Positions 35,517 through 42,997 of a DNA stretch of 64,000 bases are shown in pieces. The position numbers and the translations under genes were made by a program. The stretch's first letter is position 1. Each line of letters begins with the position of its first letter. Under the pieces are notes generated by a model that saw nothing but the letters and a program-made list of their open reading frames with translations, had not been told where the DNA came from and ran no database searches. The DNA is from Yinghuangia elevatio (GTDB lineage: Bacteria > Actinomycetota > Actinomycetes > Streptomycetales > Streptomycetaceae), in NCBI RefSeq assembly GCF_040649515.1, contig NZ_JBEZFP010000013.1, forward strand, positions 1-64,000, written 5' to 3'.

Positions 35517-35992
35517 TCGTCGTCGGCCACCACCCCCGTGACAGCAGTGACGACGGCACCCGAACCGCCGCCCCGTGTCGGCGGTGCAGATGCGACCCCC
35601 GCGTCCCGTACGCATGCACGAACGCGTTTCCCGCAAGGCCCCCCGGGCCGCCGCACCCCCGTGCGCGACAGCCCGGGGAACCCGGTCCCCGTTTCCCCCC
35701 TCGGGATCCCGCGATCCCCCCGCGAGATCCCCGTTGTCCCCCGTTCCCCCGTTCCCCCGTTCCCCCGTTCCGCGGACCGTCCGCCCCCCGACGTCCGGAC
35801 CGCGGTCCTGCACTTCCCCGTTGGCGACAACTCTGCCGGTGCGAAGGCCCCCGGGTATCCGTACAGGTACTCAGATCGCAACCCGAGTAGAAAGGTCCGG
35901 ACCGCTGAGCGCGTCTGAGTATGCGGCCCCTCGACCTGCGGGTTAACGTCAAGATCACGACAACTGCCGCAAACCTCACTCAGGGGGCGCGC
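35517..35992. other. Gene-free spacer before the DUF4126 gene
   Basis: No coding region is supported in these 476 bases. They contain the GTTCCCCC tandem repeat and, near the end, a region of lower GC around the start of the next gene. No confident promoter was found. Confidence 0.5.
35733..35771. repeat. 8-bp tandem repeat GTTCCCCC
   Basis: Three exact GTTCCCCC units are preceded by a GTTGTCCCCC variant and followed by a partial unit, in non-coding sequence. Confidence 0.8.
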
Positions 35993-36607
35993 ATGGACAT
36001 CGCCCCCATGGTGGTCACCAGCGGCTGGGCGAGCGGCACCAACGCGTACGCCACCGTTCTCATCCTCGGGGGCATGGGCCGCCTGGGCATCGACGACAGC
36101 ACTCCCGCGATGCTCGAACGCACCGACGTCCTCGTCGTCGCCGCGATCCTCTTCGTCATCGAGTTCGTCGCCGACAAGATCCCCTACCTCGACTCCGCCT
36201 GGGACGCCGTCCACACCGTCGTACGCCCCCTCGTCGGCGCCTGGATCGGCGCCCTCTACGCGGGCGTAGGCGACGCCGACACCGCCCAACAACTCGCCGC
36301 CGCCCTCGGCGGAGGCGGCATGGCCTTCGGCAGCCACAGCGTCAAAGCCGGCTTCCGCATGGCCGTCAACACCTCCCCAGAACCCTTCACCAATTCCGTG
36401 ACCTCACTCGGCGAAGACGGCGCCGTCCTCGCCGTCTTGGCCCTGACCGTCAACCACCCCTGGCTCGCCGCCGGAATCGCCCTTTTCCTCCTGGTTCTCG
36501 GCGCCGCCCTGGTCCTCTTCCTCGCCACCCGCATCCGCCGCTTCCTCCGCCGCCGCAGAAATCCCAGAAAAAATCCCAACCCGCACAACCCTCCTGGGGG
36601 TCCGTGA
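35993..36607 (+). CDS. DUF4126 domain membrane protein
   Basis: The 204-residue membrane protein of unknown function begins MDIAPMVVTSGWASGTNAYA and carries the DUF4126 pattern of a Gly-rich helix, FVIEFVADKIPYLDSAWDAV, then GSHSVKAGFRMAVNTSPEPF. About four or five membrane segments are followed by a strongly basic C-terminus (RRFLRRRRNPRKNPNP). The ATG is preceded by CAGGGGG. It is a single gene closed by a classic terminator. Confidence 0.85.
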   Translation: MDIAPMVVTSGWASGTNAYATVLILGGMGRLGIDDSTPAMLERTDVLVVAAILFVIEFVADKIPYLDSAWDAVHTVVRPLVGAWIGALYAGVGDADTAQQLAAALGGGGMAFGSHSVKAGFRMAVNTSPEPFTNSVTSLGEDGAVLAVLALTVNHPWLAAGIALFLLVLGAALVLFLATRIRRFLRRRRNPRKNPNPHNPPGGP

Positions 36608-36674
36608 GTCAAACACTGCGACGACCCACTGGGGGGTGGGCCCGTGCAGCCGTGGGGAGCGGGCACGGGAAGGC

Positions 36675-36718
36675 GGGGCCCGAGACCGGGGGGCGGTCTC
36701 GGGCCCCGAGCCTTTTTT
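36675..36718 (+). terminator. Rho-independent terminator after the DUF4126 gene
   Basis: A 13-bp stem (GGGGCCCGAGACC with its complement) and a 7-nt loop are followed by GAGCC and a run of six T. It is the only textbook U-tract terminator in the window. Confidence 0.92.
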
Positions 36719-37021
36719 GGTGACGGGGACCTGGGAATTAGCCTTCCACCTGCGGTTTCCGGGGTTCAACCGATCTTCGCGACACAACTGCGGTTCTGGG
36801 CGGGAAGCCGGAGAGATGCGGGTTGTTGCGGTTTGGCCCGGGGCTGACGCCGCGTGCGGGGCATGCGCGGGGCGGCCGCAGGGGGATCTGGTCTGACGTC
36901 GTGGGGCGATTCGCGGCGGTTTGCGGCAATCCAGTGGGGTTGTCTCGACACTTCGGGGTGCGGACGGGCACGGCGGGGGTGGGGGCGTGGGCGGACGCGT
37001 CGCTGGTGGAGGATCCTTCGC

Positions 37022-37180
37022 GGGGCTGTCGAGGATGTCCGCGCGCTGCACGTCGATACGTGCGACTTGGCGCATCCGAGCAGTCCGTACAGCACGGTTG
37101 CGTTGCTGCGGTGCGGGGTGGATGTCGTCGAGTACTTGGTCGTGTGCGACTCGCCCATCGTTGTCGAGACCGGTGTCGGG
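37022..37180 (+). pseudogene. Remnant of a PP2C-like actinobacterial protein
   Basis: One frame reads GAVEDVRALHVDTCDLAHPS then PYSTVALLRC and VVEYLVVCDSPIVVE. This is reminiscent of a block in Streptomyces PP2C-like proteins (Thr-Cys-Asp-Leu-x-His-Pro-x-x-Pro followed by a Glu-Tyr-Leu-Val-x-x-Asp strand). No domain continues on either side and no start or ribosome site fits, so it looks like a decayed fragment. The family match is from memory and should be treated as tentative. Confidence 0.45.
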
Positions 37181-37244
37181 GGTTCGCGGTGTGATCCGGG
37201 CTGCGGGATCGGGAGGAGTCGCCGTGTCCGGCGACGGGTGTTGG

Positions 37245-37286
37245 TTGACAGGGGTCGGCATGCGGCATGCAATATATTGCATGCCG
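37245..37286 (+). promoter_or_regulatory. gntR promoter and 24-bp palindromic operator
   Basis: A TTGACA -35 (37245-37250) and a TGCAAT -10 (37268-37273) lie 17 bases apart. A perfect 24-bp palindrome at 37263-37286 (arms CGGCATGCAATA and complement) covers the -10, the probable start point and the ATG at 37281. An extra half-site GGCATGC precedes it. This fits autorepression by the GntR protein. Confidence 0.75.
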
Positions 37287-38054
37287 GTTCCCCAAGCCCG
37301 TGGGCTCGTGACCAAGTCCCTACTCCGCGACAACGCGTACCGCGCGATCCGCGACGCGATCGTCGACGGCACGCTCGCGCCCGGCGAGCGGCTCAACGAC
37401 ATCGACCTGGCCGCGTGGCTGGGCGTCAGTCGCACTCCGGTACGCGAGGCACTCGCCCGCCTGGAGCAGGCCGGCCTGGTGCAGAGCAAGCCCGGCAGTC
37501 ACACGCGAGTCAGCCCTCTCGACGTACGCGCCGCGCGGTCCGCGCAGTCGGTGACGGCCGCGATGCACGAACTGGCCGTACGCGAAGCACTCCCCAACCT
37601 CTCCGCCGCCGAACTCGGCGCCATGCGCCAGGCCAACGTGCGCTTCGCCGACGCCCTGCGCCGCAACGACGTCGACGCGGCGATCGCCGCCGACGACGAC
37701 TTCCACGGGGTCGCGGTGGCTGCCTGCGCCAACCACGCCGTACGCACGGTGCTGGAGCAGTTCACGCCCGTCCTGCGGCGTCTCGAACGGCTGCGCTTTT
37801 CGTCGCTGGGCGGCCGGAGTTCGGTCGGCCAGCATGACCGCATCATCGCGTTGTGCGAGGTGGGGGACGTCGAGGGGGCCGCGGCCGCTACTCGCGCCAA
37901 CTGGCAGACCCTGGCTCCGCTGCTGGACACGGGACTTCCGGACTCCGGACCGGAGGCGGAGGCCGAGCCGGAGACGGAGACGGAGACGGAGACGGGGACG
38001 GGGACGGGGACGGGCCTACGCCCGGACCGGCTTGATCCGCCGTACCACTCGTAG
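37281..38054 (+). CDS. GntR-family (FCD/FadR-type) transcriptional regulator
   Basis: The 257-residue product has the GntR winged helix (NAYRAIRDAIVDGTLAPGER, then LAAWLGVSRTPVREALARLE) and a C-terminal all-helical FCD domain (DDDFHGVAVAACANHAVRTV; the HDRIIALCEVGDVEGAA segment holds the usual metal/ligand His). The tail has repeated Thr-Glu and Thr-Gly from a 6-bp tandem repeat (37971-38012). The ATG at 37281 would be leaderless and lies inside the operator; a GTG near 37306 is an alternative. It lies directly upstream of the ACC deaminase gene, its likely target. Confidence 0.88.
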   Translation: MPVPQARGLVTKSLLRDNAYRAIRDAIVDGTLAPGERLNDIDLAAWLGVSRTPVREALARLEQAGLVQSKPGSHTRVSPLDVRAARSAQSVTAAMHELAVREALPNLSAAELGAMRQANVRFADALRRNDVDAAIAADDDFHGVAVAACANHAVRTVLEQFTPVLRRLERLRFSSLGGRSSVGQHDRIIALCEVGDVEGAAAATRANWQTLAPLLDTGLPDSGPEAEAEPETETETETGTGTGTGLRPDRLDPPYHS

Positions 38055-38131
38055 CCCACCCCTCAGCCACCTGCAGCGACCCGCGGCCCCGCCCACAGAC
38101 CCCGGGCCGCCCGACATCCCATGGAGTCCCC

Positions 38132-39142
38132 ATGCGCCTCGACGCGTTCCCGCGCCATCCCCTGCTCTTCGGCCCAAGTCCCGTGCACCCGCTCGACCGG
38201 CTCAGCGCGCACCTCGGCGGGGCCCGCGTCTGGGCCAAACGCGAGGACTGCAACAGCGGGCTGGCGTTCGGCGGCAACAAGACACGCAAGCTGGAGTACC
38301 TGCTCGCCGACGCGCTGGCCCAAGGCGCGGACACGCTGGTCAGCATCGGGGGCATCCAGTCCAACCACACCCGCCAGGTCGCCGCGGCGGCCGCGCACGC
38401 GGGGATGAAGGCTGTTCTGGTTCAGGAGAGTTGGGTCGACTGGCCCGACCCGGTCAACGACAAGGTCGGCAACATCCTGCTCTCCCGCGTCATGGGGGCC
38501 GATGTACGCCTGGTCCAGGCCGGGTTCGGCATCGGGTTCAAGGAGAGCTGGCACCAGGCCCTGGACGACGTACGCGCGGCCGGCGGCACACCGTACGCCA
38601 TCCCCGCCGGGGCGTCCGACCACCCGCTCGGCGGCCTGGGTTTCGCCCGCTGGGCGCATGAGGTCCAGGAGCAGGAACGCGAGTTGGGTGTCTTCTTCGA
38701 CACCGTCGTGGTGTGCAGTGTCACCGGCAGCACCCAGGCCGGCATGATCGCGGGCTTCGCCGGCCAGGACCGGCCCCGCCGCGTGCTGGGCATCGACGCC
38801 TCGGCGAAGATCGACGAGACCCGGACCCAGGTGGCCAAGATCGCCCGAACGACCGCCGAACTGATCGAGCTGGGACGGGATTTGCGCGAGGACGAGATCA
38901 CCGTGCTGGAGGGGTGGGCCGGCGAACTGTACGGCGTACCGGTGCAGTCCACACTGGACGCCATCCGCCTCACCGGCAGCCTGGAAGGCGTCATCATCGA
39001 CCCGGTCTACGAAGGCAAGTCCATGGCCGCGCTCATCGACCTGGTACGTGACGGGCACATACCCGAGGACTCCAACGTCCTGTACGCCCACCTCGGCGGC
39101 CAACCCGCGATCAACGCCTACAGCAGCCTGTTCGGGGCCTGA
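38132..39142 (+). CDS. acdS: 1-aminocyclopropane-1-carboxylate (ACC) deaminase
   Basis: This PLP enzyme cleaves ACC to 2-oxobutyrate and ammonia and can lower plant ethylene. The 336-residue product has REDCNSGLAFGGNKTRKLEY with the PLP Lys, SIGGIQSNHTRQVAAAAA, VTGSTQAGMIAGFAGQ, and near the end DPVYEGKSM and LYAHLGGQPAINAYSSLF. The Glu in YEGKSM and Leu in HLGGQPA match true AcdS residues rather than D-cysteine desulfhydrase. It lies 77 bases after the GntR gene on the same strand, suggesting ligand-dependent control. Confidence 0.93.
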   Translation: MRLDAFPRHPLLFGPSPVHPLDRLSAHLGGARVWAKREDCNSGLAFGGNKTRKLEYLLADALAQGADTLVSIGGIQSNHTRQVAAAAAHAGMKAVLVQESWVDWPDPVNDKVGNILLSRVMGADVRLVQAGFGIGFKESWHQALDDVRAAGGTPYAIPAGASDHPLGGLGFARWAHEVQEQERELGVFFDTVVVCSVTGSTQAGMIAGFAGQDRPRRVLGIDASAKIDETRTQVAKIARTTAELIELGRDLREDEITVLEGWAGELYGVPVQSTLDAIRLTGSLEGVIIDPVYEGKSMAALIDLVRDGHIPEDSNVLYAHLGGQPAINAYSSLFGA

Positions 39143-39229
39143 GACGACAGGGGCCCAACCGGGCAGCCGACCGGCAGCCGGGCAGTCAGGAGGGCAATCG
39201 GGAGTCCGACCGACCAGTCGGCCGGCCAG

Positions 39230-40123
39230 TCAGCCAGCCCAAGGGCTCCATCCGCCGATCGCGGCCGTCGCGGCGCGGGCGGCATCGGCCGTGGCGCGGG
39301 CCCATGCGTCGCACGTACGGGCCGGAACTCGTCGTCGGCCGACCACGACGGCGATGCCGTAGCGCTGGGCCCCGTGCCGGTCGTGCACCGGGGCGTGGAT
39401 GCTCGCGACGTCCCGCGGGCCGGTCGTCTGCGGGTCCGCGTACTCGCTCCAATCCGCCTCGGGCAGATAGCCGCGCAGGGTCGCGATCACCGTCTCCGCC
39501 ATGCCGGATGTGATCAGGTTGGCCAGGACTTCGTTGCGTGCGGCGGGAGTTCCGGCGAGGTGTTCGACGAGGTAGCCGCGCGTACGCGCGTCCTGCACCA
39601 CGGCGTTCAGCACGCCGCGTCGCGCCGTCACCGGTACGAGCGGGGTGCGGGCCAGCCAGTCGTGCAGGACCTGGTCGCCGCTCCACAGCAACTGCGTCAG
39701 CCCGAGCGGCGGTACGGCCGGGAACCGCTCGCCGACGAGGTCCCGGGCCGCGGCCGCCCGGATCGCGCCGGCGCGGCCGACCACCACGATCTCGTCCTCT
39801 CTCATCGACGTCAGCAGGCAGCTGAGCCCCAACCGCCGGTGCAGCGCGTGCAGGTGCGGCAGCAGCGCGTCGAGCGGAGTGGTGCCGTCCTCGGAGGCGC
39901 GGCCGATGCGCCCCAGGGCCGGGCCGAGCCGGTACGCCTTGTCCGGCGTCCGGTGCGCGTACCCGGCCTCGGTGAGTGTCGTCAAGATGCCCAGGCACGT
40001 CGGCTTGCTCAGCGCGAGGCGCTGGGCGATGCGCGCCAATGTGAGCGGCTCACGCGGGTGTTCGGCGAGCAGGTTGAGCACTTGGGTGACGCGCTCGGTG
40101 GGTGGTGAATGCCGCTCGGGCAC
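39230..40123 (-). CDS. IclR-family transcriptional regulator
   Basis: The 297-residue product has an N-terminal helix-turn-helix (RVTQVLNLLAEHPREPLTLA, then IAQRLALSKPTCLGILTTLT) and an effector-binding domain containing VGRAGAIRAAAARDLVGERF and LITSGMAETVIATLRGYLP. The GTG at 40123 follows AGGGGG. It is divergent from a solute-binding lipoprotein gene across a 322-bp region with paired palindromes, and convergent with acdS. Confidence 0.87.
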   Translation of the reverse strand: MPERHSPPTERVTQVLNLLAEHPREPLTLARIAQRLALSKPTCLGILTTLTEAGYAHRTPDKAYRLGPALGRIGRASEDGTTPLDALLPHLHALHRRLGLSCLLTSMREDEIVVVGRAGAIRAAAARDLVGERFPAVPPLGLTQLLWSGDQVLHDWLARTPLVPVTARRGVLNAVVQDARTRGYLVEHLAGTPAARNEVLANLITSGMAETVIATLRGYLPEADWSEYADPQTTGPRDVASIHAPVHDRHGAQRYGIAVVVGRRRVPARTCDAWARATADAARAATAAIGGWSPWAG

Positions 40124-40228
40124 CGTGCACCCCCTCTCGCGTCGCCTCGTCGTGGCTGCCGACGCCACTGCGCCGAAAGATTTTTGAGGTGCCGTCAGGT
40201 CGAACGCCGGGCCCGCCGTTCGCCGGTG

Positions 40229-40244
40229 GTTCCAGCTGTGGAAC
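40229..40244. promoter_or_regulatory. Operator copy 1: GTTCC-N6-GGAAC
   Basis: GTTCCAGCTGTGGAAC is one of two palindromes of identical design in the iclR/lipoprotein divergent region. It is the one nearer iclR. Confidence 0.7.
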
Positions 40245-40302
40245 GCGGTACCGCGCACGCCGCCGTGCCCGGAACGGATTGACGCGTTCCGCCGTGGATT
40301 CT

Positions 40303-40318
40303 GTTCCGCATATGGAAC
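40303..40318. promoter_or_regulatory. Operator copy 2: GTTCC-N6-GGAAC
   Basis: GTTCCGCATATGGAAC has the same 5-bp arms and 6-bp spacer as copy 1, centred 74 bp away (about seven helical turns). A further GTTCC half-site follows at 40323-40327. It lies about 55 bp upstream of the lipoprotein promoter -35. Confidence 0.72.
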
Positions 40319-40372
40319 GCCTGTTCCAAACCAATCAGCACTCCCTCGGGCCGTCAACCGTTTCGGCCACCC

Positions 40373-40400
40373 TTGATTTCTTGTCAAAGGCAAGCATTAT
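40373..40400 (+). promoter_or_regulatory. Candidate promoter of the solute-binding lipoprotein gene
   Basis: TTGATT (40373-40378) and CATTAT (40395-40400) are 16 bases apart, 45 bases before the ATG, which follows AGGGAG. Confidence 0.55.
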
Positions 40401-40445
40401 GGGCTGCCAGCGCCGGGACACCACCACACCGATCAGGGAGTACCG

Positions 40446-42083
40446 ATGGCCTTTTGGCCCGCCCTCGCCGCCCGTCCCGACGATCCGAGACGCCGCCCGC
40501 GGCGCCCGCGGCCCCGGCGTACGCTCCGGCTGCCGTCCGTCGTCGCGGCGGCGGTCGCACTCGCTCTCGCCGCGACCGCATGCGGCGGCGGCTCCGACTC
40601 GTCCGGCGGCGGCTCGTCCACCGCACCGGTACGCCAGGGCGGGTCCATCACCATCCCGCTGCCCGTCGAGTCGCGCGGCCTGGACCCCTTCGTCGCCTCG
40701 TACACCGCGACCGCGGACGGCAGCCGCATGGCGGCCCTGTACGACTTCCTGATCACCCTCGACCCCAAGACCGGCGAGGTCACCCCGCGCATCGCGGAGA
40801 GCCTGGTGCCGGATGCCGCCGGCAAGGTCTGGACGCTGCGGGTGCGGCCCGGGGTGACGTTCACCGACGGCACTCCGTACGACGCGGCCGCCGTCAAGGC
40901 CAACTGGGACGCACACGCCGACCCCGCGATGAAGTCCCTGCGCCGGGGCCTCGTCACGGGCGTCACCACCGAGGTCACCGGGCCGCTCGAACTGCGCGTC
41001 ACGCTGGCGACGCCCAACCTGAGCTTCAACCGAACCGTGGCGTACGGCCTTTCCTTCATCGCCTCCCCCACCGCCTTCCGCGCCGATCCGGCCGGGTTCG
41101 CCGCGAACCCGGTGGGGGCCGGTCCGTTCAAGCTCAAGGACTGGGTGCGCGGCGACCACCAGACGATGGTGCGCAACCCCGGCTACTGGAAGGCCGGCCT
41201 CCCGCACCTCGACCAGGTGACGTTCAAGACCGTGTCCGACAACCAGCAGATCCTATCCGCGATTTCCACCGGGCAGGCCGACCTGACCGTCATGTCGGAC
41301 GGACAGGCGGGCGAACAGGCCGCGGACAAGAAGCTCAAGGCCGACACGATGCAGGTCGACGGCGGGCAGTTCTTCCTGTTCAACCTGAAGCGCGCGCCGT
41401 TCGACGATCCGCGCGCACGCCGCGCGATCGCGCTCGCCATCGATGCCGAGGACCTGACCAAGTCGCTGTTCAACGGCCAGGTCCAGCCCGGACGCGGGGT
41501 GTTCCGGGAGAACTCGACGCTGATCGACCCGACGGTGCCGCAACAGCCGGGGTACGACAAGGCCGAGGCACAGCGGCTGTTCGACCAGCTCGCCGCCGAG
41601 GGCAAGCCGGTGAACTTCACCTTCCTGACACAGCAGCACGCCACCGCGCGGAAGACCGCCGAGTACATGCAGAGCCGCATCAACCAATACAACAACGCGC
41701 ACATGGAGATCGAGGCGCTGGAAGTCGGCGCGTACATCACCAAGGGGCTCGTCAACCGCGAGTTCCAGGCGCAGAACTACGGGATGTGGCAGGCGGATCC
41801 GGACCCCGCGTTCGACACGCTGTTCCGCTCGACCAGCACGTCGAACTACGGCGGGTACTCCAGCCCGGCGGCCGACGCCGCCCTCGACGCCGCCCGGGCG
41901 GCCGCCACGCCGGAGGCCCGCAAGCAGGCGTACACCGACCTGGTCCGGGAGATCGCCAAGGATCTGCCCGTGTGGGTGTGGCAGGAAGCGACGACGTCGA
42001 CGGTCTACCGTCCCCAACTCACCGGCGTGACCCTGGTCAACGAAGGGCAACTGGCCATGGACCAGATCGGCCTGACCGGCTGA
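40446..42083 (+). CDS. ABC transporter substrate-binding lipoprotein (family 5, peptide/nickel type)
   Basis: The 545-residue product has an Arg-rich N-terminus, a lipoprotein signal with lipobox LAATAC (Cys near residue 46) and a Gly/Ser linker. The SBP_bac_5 fold follows, with LRPGVTFTDGTPYDAAAVKA (first residue varies), NPVGAGPFKLKDW and ARRAIALAIDAEDL. It would bind oligopeptides or related small molecules at the membrane. No permease or ATPase gene is next to it, so it is an orphan component here. It is divergent from an IclR regulator. Confidence 0.9.
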   Translation: MAFWPALAARPDDPRRRPRRPRPRRTLRLPSVVAAAVALALAATACGGGSDSSGGGSSTAPVRQGGSITIPLPVESRGLDPFVASYTATADGSRMAALYDFLITLDPKTGEVTPRIAESLVPDAAGKVWTLRVRPGVTFTDGTPYDAAAVKANWDAHADPAMKSLRRGLVTGVTTEVTGPLELRVTLATPNLSFNRTVAYGLSFIASPTAFRADPAGFAANPVGAGPFKLKDWVRGDHQTMVRNPGYWKAGLPHLDQVTFKTVSDNQQILSAISTGQADLTVMSDGQAGEQAADKKLKADTMQVDGGQFFLFNLKRAPFDDPRARRAIALAIDAEDLTKSLFNGQVQPGRGVFRENSTLIDPTVPQQPGYDKAEAQRLFDQLAAEGKPVNFTFLTQQHATARKTAEYMQSRINQYNNAHMEIEALEVGAYITKGLVNREFQAQNYGMWQADPDPAFDTLFRSTSTSNYGGYSSPAADAALDAARAAATPEARKQAYTDLVREIAKDLPVWVWQEATTSTVYRPQLTGVTLVNEGQLAMDQIGLTG

Positions 42084-42113
42084 TTCGACCGGCAGACCCG
42101 ACCGGCACGTCGT

Positions 42114-42162
42114 ACGCCGAGCGCCCGTCTCCCCCGCGTGTGGGGCGACGGGCGCTCGGCGT
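42114..42162. terminator. Stem-loop terminator between the lipoprotein and tetR genes
   Basis: A 16-bp stem (ACGCCGAGCGCCCGTC and its complement) encloses a CCCC/GGGG inner pairing. It lies between convergent genes. Confidence 0.85.
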
Positions 42163-42170
42163 TCGCGTGC

Positions 42171-42202
42171 GGTCAGCCGGTCAGCCGGTCAGCCGGTCAG
42201 CC
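42171..42202. repeat. Four tandem copies of GGTCAGCC
   Basis: Four exact 8-bp units overlap the 3' end of the tetR gene, including its stop codon. Copy-number change would shift where the protein ends. Confidence 0.85.
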
Positions 42203-42839
42203 GCGAGGAGGGTCCGCCCGCGGCGTTGATGATGCCGTCGACGACGAGGCCGATGCGGCAGGCGGCGTCCTCCGGATCCGGCTGCCCGGCGTCGAGCCAG
42301 GCGATGACGGCCTCGGTCGTGATGGCGGTGACCACCGCCGCGGCCCAGGTGAGCCAGGGGCCGGGGGCGAGGACCCGGGCGAGGTGGCGGAGTGCGACTT
42401 CGGTTGACGCCGCAGCGAGTTCGTCGACGAGTTCGCGGAACTCCGGTTCGCGGGCAGCATGCCGGAACAGCAGGCGGAAGCCGTCGGGGTCGGCGGACGC
42501 CGCGCCGAGCAGCGCGCCCAGCGCCTCCGGTTGCAGGTCTTCGGTCCCGAGGGCCGACATCACCCGGGTGCACGCGCGGTCGAGGACCGAGCGGTAGAGG
42601 TCGGCCTTGGAATCGAAGTGGCGGTAGAGGAGTACGCGCGTGATGCCGGCCTCCGCCGCGACGTCGTCGAGGCCGGTCGCGGTGAAGCCCGAGCGGGCGA
42701 ACGCGCGCGTGGCGGCGTCGAGGATCTGCTCGCGGCGCTCGGCGCGCGGCAGCCGGCGCACCGGCGCGGCCGAGGACGCCGAGGACGCCGCCGGGGCAAG
42801 GGACGCCGCGGTCGGGGGAACCGTCTGCCGTGCCGTCAT
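42189..42839 (-). CDS. TetR-family transcriptional regulator
   Basis: The 216-residue product has an Ala/Ser/Pro-rich start of about 28 residues and a TetR helix-turn-helix (RREQILDAATRAFARSGFTA, then TGLDDVAAEAGITRVLLYRH, FDSKADLYRSVLD). The ligand-binding domain is variable. The stop lies inside an 8-bp tandem repeat. It is divergent from a cytochrome P450 gene, its probable target. Confidence 0.88.
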   Translation of the reverse strand: MTARQTVPPTAASLAPAASSASSAAPVRRLPRAERREQILDAATRAFARSGFTATGLDDVAAEAGITRVLLYRHFDSKADLYRSVLDRACTRVMSALGTEDLQPEALGALLGAASADPDGFRLLFRHAAREPEFRELVDELAAASTEVALRHLARVLAPGPWLTWAAAVVTAITTEAVIAWLDAGQPDPEDAACRIGLVVDGIINAAGGPSSRLTG

Positions 42840-42942
42840 CGCGCCCACTCTCTCTACCTGCGCTGCCTGCCTGCGGTGTCCGCGGTGCCGGCGAGGCCGA
42901 GCACGGCCGGCCGTCACCCACCCCTGCCTTGTGAACTTCAGA

Positions 42943-42978
42943 GTATACAAGTAGCTTTGTTTAATCGAGCGTATACAA
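42943..42978. promoter_or_regulatory. GTATACAA direct repeats between tetR and the P450 gene
   Basis: GTATACAA occurs at 42943-42950 and 42971-42978, 28 bp apart, in an AT-rich patch of the divergent region. A TATACT hexamer on the minus strand lies in the first copy. This is the best candidate for the TetR operator and promoters. Confidence 0.5.
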
Positions 42979-42997
42979 ACGCGAACGGGGAGCCGCC

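Noticed and set aside
36921..37280. Upstream extension of the gntR frame by about 120 codons
   Set aside because: The extra residues are Gly/Arg/Ser/Cys-rich junk crossing the promoter and operator; the helix-turn-helix domain begins after the ATG at 37281.
39143..39229. Possible terminator between acdS and iclR
   Set aside because: Only short CCGAC/GTCGG repeats, no stable stem could be drawn by eye.
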